Assembly (NCBI GenBank): GCA_965533275.1
Contig: CBESWG010000014.1
Coordinates: 10,427-74,426 of the forward strand
Direction of reading: 5' to 3'
Length of the DNA stretch: 64,000 nt
Source: JAUXEH01 sp965533275
GTDB taxonomy: Bacteria > Acidobacteriota > Aminicenantia > Aminicenantales > Aminicenantaceae
Numbering within the stretch: the first letter of the stretch is position 1; the number at the start of each line of letters is the position of its first letter. The notes beneath the pieces are model-generated. The model was not told where the DNA came from and ran no database searches. It saw only the letters and a program-made list of their open reading frames with translations. Shown in pieces: positions 60,317 to 64,000 of the stretch. Position numbers and translations under genes: made by a program.

Positions 60317-61171
60317 TCAGTTGTCCGGCACCAGTTCCTTGATGATGACGTCCCCCTTCCGGATTATCCGTTCAGAGGGCGTGATGGTGGTCGGGCAGTT
60401 GGACCAGCAGTCCCCGCAGCCGTTACATTTTTCGATGTCCACGTACCGGGCCTTCTTCTTGACCTTGACGTTGAAGGCGCCCACGTATCCTGATACTTCC
60501 TCCACCTCGCTCCAGGTCAGCAGCTCGATGTTGGGGTGTTTGCCCACCTCCGACATCTTGGGGGTCAGGATACAGGCCGAGCAGTCCAGGGTAGGGAAGG
60601 TCTTGTCCAGGATGGACATGTGCCCGCCGATGGAGGCTTCCTTTTCGACCAGATAGACCTTTTTGCCGGAGTTGGCATAAGTCAACGCGGCATGGATGCC
60701 GGCGATCCCCGCTCCCACGATGAGGACCTCGGGTTTGACCGGGACCTCCTTCTTGGTCAGGGGATCGTGGAACACGACCCGCCGCACCGCCGCCGAAACC
60801 AGGGCCTTGGCTTTCTTGGTGGCTTTTTCCGGATCCTTCGTGACCCAGGAGACGTGCTCCCGGATGTTGGACATCTGGAAGTAGAAGGGATTCATGCCTT
60901 CTTCCGAGACCGCTCCCCGGAACGTGGGTTCGTGCATGAGGGGCGAACAGGAAGCCACAACCACACGGCTCAGGTCATTTTCGCGGATGGCCGCCTTGAT
61001 CAGCTCCTGGCCCGGATCGGAGCACATGAATTTGTATTCCTTGGCAACCACGACGTCATCCAGCTTAGAGGCGAACTCGACGACTTCCGGGACATTGACC
61101 TTGCCCGCGATGTTGGTGCCGCAGTCACAGACAAAAACTCCGACTCTTGCTTGACCGTTGTTATCGCTCAT
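60317..61171 (-). CDS. N-terminal half of HdrA (FAD-binding part)
   Basis: A 284-residue protein equal to the first half of heterodisulfide reductase subunit A: N-terminal domain VGVFVCDCGTNIAGKV, CSDPGQELIKAAI, ASCSPLMHEPTFR; FAD loop VGAGIAGIHAAL (153-158 GAGIAG); DCSACILTPKM (Cys197, Cys200); and one ferredoxin motif Cys249/252/255/259. It ends where HdrA normally continues with the C-terminal FAD and ferredoxin domains, which occur in the gene at 52.0 kb. The ATG at 61171 has GGAGG upstream and overlaps the hdrB stop (ATGA). Confidence 0.88.
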   Translation of the reverse strand: MSDNNGQARVGVFVCDCGTNIAGKVNVPEVVEFASKLDDVVVAKEYKFMCSDPGQELIKAAIRENDLSRVVVASCSPLMHEPTFRGAVSEEGMNPFYFQMSNIREHVSWVTKDPEKATKKAKALVSAAVRRVVFHDPLTKKEVPVKPEVLIVGAGIAGIHAALTYANSGKKVYLVEKEASIGGHMSILDKTFPTLDCSACILTPKMSEVGKHPNIELLTWSEVEEVSGYVGAFNVKVKKKARYVDIEKCNGCGDCWSNCPTTITPSERIIRKGDVIIKELVPDN

Positions 61172-62052
61172 TTTGCTCCTCCGTTTGCGAGTTTCGACCA
61201 CATGGCATCCAGCGGGATGATGGAGCGGGAGAAGCCCAGGTCTTCTTTGGCAACGCCCAGCCCCAGGCCCATCAGCTGGGAGAAATAGAGGATGGGCAGC
61301 TTGACATCTTCCTTGTATTTTTTGACGATCTTGTCCTGATTGATCTCCAAATTAAGCTGGCAGAGGGGACACAGGGTGACGATGACGTCCGCACCCTGAC
61401 GTTTCGCCTCCTTGAGTAGGAGATAGTTCAATGCCAGACCCACGTCCGGCGTAACCCCTGCGATCGATCCTCCGCAGCAGCGGGCCTTGACGGTATATTC
61501 GACCGCCTCGGCACCCATGGCCTCCATGAGGTCGTCCATGAGCGTGGGATAGTCGGGATCATCGAAATCCGTGTAGGGCCGGACGACCTGGCAGCCGTAG
61601 TAGGAGGCGACCTTGAGGCCCTTCAGCGGATTGGTGACTTTGGCCTTGAGGGCATCCAAACCCACCTCCTTGGTGAATACCTCGATCGGGTGGACCACAT
61701 CCACTGTGCCCTTGTACTCGCAGCCCACTTTCTTGAGAGCTGCGAGGATCTTCTTGGCCCTGTCATGGCCGGATCCCAGGAAGTGGTTGGATTTCTTCAT
61801 GGTGAGGTAACATCCGCCGCAGGGGGCGATGATGTCCGCTCCATCCTTTTCTGCGATCGAAAGGTTCCGGCCGCAGATGGCCTCGGCCATGGCCTCGTCG
61901 ACCGAGAAATAGGCGGTGGCGCCGCAGCAGTTCCAGTCGTCCAGTTCCTTGTAAGGAACTCCCGCAGCTTTGAACACCGGGAGCAGGGACTCTTCGTAGT
62001 GCTTGGAGCCCGACTTCAGCGAACAGCCTGGGTAGTAGGCATATTCTTTCAT
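61168..62052 (-). CDS. hdrB: HdrB-like heterodisulfide reductase subunit B
   Basis: A 294-residue protein with two CCG domains. The first has YYPGCSLKSGS, WNCCGATAYFS and PCGGCY; the second has SYYGCQVVRP, ARCCGGSIAG and LCPLCQLNL. In methanogens these bind the two non-cubane clusters that reduce CoM-S-S-CoB; in bacteria the acceptor is usually unknown. Both motifs are complete, so disulfide-type chemistry is possible. Coupled to hdrC (ATGA). Confidence 0.94.
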   Translation of the reverse strand: MKEYAYYPGCSLKSGSKHYEESLLPVFKAAGVPYKELDDWNCCGATAYFSVDEAMAEAICGRNLSIAEKDGADIIAPCGGCYLTMKKSNHFLGSGHDRAKKILAALKKVGCEYKGTVDVVHPIEVFTKEVGLDALKAKVTNPLKGLKVASYYGCQVVRPYTDFDDPDYPTLMDDLMEAMGAEAVEYTVKARCCGGSIAGVTPDVGLALNYLLLKEAKRQGADVIVTLCPLCQLNLEINQDKIVKKYKEDVKLPILYFSQLMGLGLGVAKEDLGFSRSIIPLDAMWSKLANGGAK

Positions 62053-62630
62053 TTGGCTTCCTCCGTCACGGCTTTAATCAGAGAATGCAGTTGTTTGCGG
62101 TTTTTTATCTTTTCCATCTTCAAGGCGAGACGGCCGGTCTTCATTAAGTCAATCCCCATGCCGGTCATCTTCAAGGGCGAGATGAAATCCCTCAGCCGCA
62201 GAAACATGAATAACATCACCCACAGCTCGGAATTCCGGCCGTTCCTGGCAATGAGCTTGTGCATCTCCTGAGCCAGGGCTGTGACTGGCAGCTTGGAAGG
62301 ATAAACATTGGCCTCCACGGCCTCCCGCTTCAGGCTGTACATGACGTCCGTGATCTTGATCTGTGAGGGGCAGCGGACCTGACAGCTGTAGCACGATGCG
62401 CAGAGCCAGGGCGTGAAGCTCTTGATCACCTCGTCTTTGAAACCGTGTTTCACCATGGCGATGATCTTACGCGGTGAGTAGTCCATGTATTCCGCCATGG
62501 GGCAGGAGCTGGAGCAGGTGCCGCATTGAATACAGCGGTCGATCTCCTCGCAGTAGGACTTTTCCTTGATCTCGCTCAGAAAGTTCTTGTCCAACTCGTT
62601 TTCGAATTTGACCTTTCTGTGGATTTCCAT
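62049..62630 (-). CDS. hdrC: HdrC-like heterodisulfide reductase subunit C
   Basis: A 193-residue ferredoxin-like subunit with two 4Fe-4S motifs, CIQCGTCSSSCPMAEYMD and CASCYSCQVRCPSQIKI, and a C-terminal helical part. It relays electrons from HdrA to HdrB. First gene of the long operon; AGGAGG precedes the ATG. No membrane (HdrE) subunit is present, so the complex is cytoplasmic. Confidence 0.93.
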   Translation of the reverse strand: MEIHRKVKFENELDKNFLSEIKEKSYCEEIDRCIQCGTCSSSCPMAEYMDYSPRKIIAMVKHGFKDEVIKSFTPWLCASCYSCQVRCPSQIKITDVMYSLKREAVEANVYPSKLPVTALAQEMHKLIARNGRNSELWVMLFMFLRLRDFISPLKMTGMGIDLMKTGRLALKMEKIKNRKQLHSLIKAVTEEAK

Positions 62631-63036
62631 GAATCCTCCTTTAATTAAAAAGACTTATGGTGAGATTGGTGCATAGAGAGGGTGTTCGGACCTGCAGATA
62701 ATACGTACGATAATGACATAGTTTAGGTGCTCACAAAACGTGAGACAACACACCGGATTAATACACCAAAAAGCCGGAAGCCGGCCACATTATAAATAAG
62801 ATATCCTGCATCAATGATACTCCTGGTTCCCCAGAAGACATTAAATTCTATTGATGATGTCAGGCCTTGTCAATAAAAAAAATGGAAATGGTCGGAAAAT
62901 CTAAAAATAGGTTTTCGCAGGCGGAAGAATTATGGGATTTTTTCGTGAATCACGCCTAATAAAGCTTGCAATTTGAAAAATAAACGAAGTAAAATTGATA
63001 CATCTGTACAACAACTCAAAGCAATAAGGAGGAAGA
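62631..63036. other. AT-rich divergent intergenic region
   Basis: 406 bp without a coding frame, visibly more AT-rich than its surroundings. On the minus strand a TATAAT (62789-62794) with a short-spaced TTGATG may start the hdr operon, leaving a ~155-nt leader that includes the small dyad CTCAC-aaaac-GTGAG. On the plus strand TTGCAA-18-TAAAAT or TTGAAA-17-TGATAC may drive the lipoprotein gene. No sigma-54 site was found. Confidence 0.45.
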
Positions 63037-63726
63037 ATGAGCAGGAAGGTTCTTTCCATTTTTGGGGTTATCCTTTTGATCGCGGTGGTTTCCAGCTGTT
63101 CATCCAATCCTGAACAAGGGCTCTTAGATAGATATTTCAATGCCCTGTCCCTTAGTGACAACACGACTGTGCGGACCATGGCGATCTCACCGGCGACGTT
63201 TGATTTCGCGTCCTGGGAGATCATCACTGTGTCCGAGGAGGTCATCCAGCCCTTCGGACTGAAGGCGTTGGATGAGCAGGAAAAAGAGTACAAGAAGAAA
63301 CAGGATGATTCCATCGGCATCACTCTGTACGCGCGGGACGAGCTGGACAACGCCGTGTTCGAGCGCAACAATGCCCGGAGCCGGACGGCGCGGGCGACGG
63401 CCCAGAAAACGGTCGATGAATTTCAGGAAGCCTACGATACACAGAGAGAAGCTCACGACACGCTGGTCAAGGAATACAATGCTGCGCGCGAAACCGCGTC
63501 CAAGGAAGATGAGGTTGCCAACTTCTCACTGGGTGGGGACTACCCCATGATCCGTGAGTTCGTCGGAGAGGTTTTTTTCCGGGAAGTAGATATCCTGGTC
63601 AACATGAAGGACGGGACGTCCAGCAACTACAGGGTGTTCCTCAGGCGCTACGTGCTCACTGATGAAGCCCAGAACATGCCGCATCGCGGGAGATGGATCA
63701 TTCTCAAGTTTGAAAGATTGACTTGA
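63037..63726 (+). CDS. Putative lipoprotein with coiled coil
   Basis: A 229-residue protein with a lipoprotein signal (SIFGVILLIAVVSSCSS; lipobox Cys21), then a charged coiled coil (~80-155, rich in Glu, Lys and Ala) and a C-terminal beta region (YPMIREFVGEVFFREVDILVN...RVFLRRYVL). No family recognised. AAGGAGGAAG precedes the ATG. It is divergent from the hdr operon and next to the tRNAs. Confidence 0.75.
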   Translation: MSRKVLSIFGVILLIAVVSSCSSNPEQGLLDRYFNALSLSDNTTVRTMAISPATFDFASWEIITVSEEVIQPFGLKALDEQEKEYKKKQDDSIGITLYARDELDNAVFERNNARSRTARATAQKTVDEFQEAYDTQREAHDTLVKEYNAARETASKEDEVANFSLGGDYPMIREFVGEVFFREVDILVNMKDGTSSNYRVFLRRYVLTDEAQNMPHRGRWIILKFERLT

Positions 63727-63728
63727 TA

Positions 63729-63757
63729 TTGACTCGTGCCACGAAATCCTTTATAAA
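63729..63757 (+). promoter_or_regulatory. Sigma-70 promoter of the tRNA pair
   Basis: TTGACT (63729-63734), 17 bp, TATAAA (63752-63757), about 20 bp ahead of tRNA-Lys. Confidence 0.7.
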
Positions 63758-63777
63758 TACAGTTTCCCATTCTGGAG

Positions 63778-63852
63778 GGGCCGTTAGCTCAGAGGGAGAG
63801 CACCGGCCTTTTAAGCCGGGTGTCGCTGGTTCGAGTCCAGCACGGCTCACCA
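63778..63852 (+). tRNA. tRNA-Lys (anticodon TTT)
   Basis: Acceptor GGGCCGT pairs with ACGGCTC, the anticodon loop is CTTTTAA (TTT), the T-arm is GGTTCGAGTCC, and the discriminator A and CCA are encoded. Confidence 0.95.
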
Positions 63853-63860
63853 CACCTCGC

Positions 63861-63939
63861 GCTCCTGTCGTCTAGCCTGGTCTAGGACACCGCCCTTTCA
63901 AGGCGGCGACACGGGTTCAAATCCCGTCGGGAGCGCCAG
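63861..63939 (+). tRNA. tRNA-Glu (anticodon TTC)
   Basis: Acceptor GCTCCTG pairs with CGGGAGC, the anticodon loop is CTTTCAA (TTC), the T-arm is GGGTTCAAATCCC, and G73-CCA is encoded. It lies 8 nt after tRNA-Lys, probably on the same transcript. Confidence 0.95.
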
Positions 63940-63968
63940 CCCCTACCCCTGTAAAACCAAGTTTTCCT

Positions 63969-63994
63969 TTAAGCACCATTAAGCCAGATTAAGC
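63969..63994 (+). repeat. Three TTAAGC repeats at 10-bp spacing
   Basis: TTAAGC occurs at 63969, 63979 and 63989, each followed by a different 4-nt spacer, just downstream of tRNA-Glu at the window edge. Confidence 0.5.
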
Positions 63995-64000
63995 GAGTTT

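Noticed and set aside
62631..63036. Replication origin in the AT-rich gap
   Set aside because: No cluster of DnaA-type boxes and no origin-linked genes; divergent promoters explain the AT content.

Overview
The window comes from a GC-rich, tightly packed bacterial chromosome. An outer membrane is implied by lpxD, lptD, an LPS heptose kinase, a family 9 glycosyltransferase, an O-antigen ligase and C-terminal phenylalanine beta-barrels. An anaerobic, hydrogen-metabolising life is implied by two [NiFe] hydrogenases, HdrABC-type proteins, an NADH-linked flavoprotein module and many iron-sulfur proteins. I infer an uncultivated anaerobic diderm, for example an Aminicenantia/Acidobacteriota- or Desulfobacterota-like lineage; the sequence alone does not settle this.

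Layout. 1-5.5 kb (+): xseA(partial)-xseB-dxs-tlyA-nadK, then trxA-trxB. 5.5-9.2 kb (-): an Fo-only ATP synthase operon (atpZ-atpI-atpB-atpE) continuing into yihY and lpxD. 9.3-16 kb (+): lptD, then nucleotide-sugar genes (rmlA-like, rmlC-like, rmlB and two NAD-dependent epimerase paralogues). 16-22.1 kb (-): purF, then an LPS operon (Trm112-GT9-O-antigen ligase-PHP-heptose kinase). 22.3-33 kb: a glycoside-hydrolase-like protein, an SH3/beta-barrel protein, DUF1573, YggT, YggU, nucleoside transporter, Usp, dprA, topA and xerC/D. 33-36.7 kb (-): comEA-like, rdgB, mgtC, a UbiA prenyltransferase and a methyltransferase.

36.7-62.6 kb is one continuous minus-strand hydrogen/redox region. It holds hypA, hypB and a maturation protease; a REC/REC/REC-kinase signalling operon; a group 3b hydrogenase (hydBGDA) whose large subunit is fused to its own maturation protease; an NtrC-type two-component pair; and a long operon running hdrC-hdrB-hdrA(N-half)-DRTGG-HATPase-[FeFe]-like sensor-DRTGG-PHP-HATPase-nuoE-hndB-nuoF-(2Fe-2S + HdrA C-half)-mvhD-mvhG-mvhA. 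HdrA appears to be split into two genes 7 kb apart, the second half grafted onto a NuoG-like iron-sulfur adaptor. The operon looks like a blueprint for a large electron-bifurcating complex joining H2, NAD(H), ferredoxin and an HdrBC-type disulfide or quinone-like acceptor.

Two sigma-54 promoters, upstream of the REC operon and of the group 3b operon, each carry a GGGG(A/C)A-N3-TTCCCC dyad at exactly the same distance (136 bp from the -12 C to the dyad centre). This makes them probable targets of the NtrC-type regulator encoded between them. The c subunit of the ATP synthase carries most of the Na+-binding signature. The right edge carries a lipoprotein gene and tRNA-Lys and tRNA-Glu genes.
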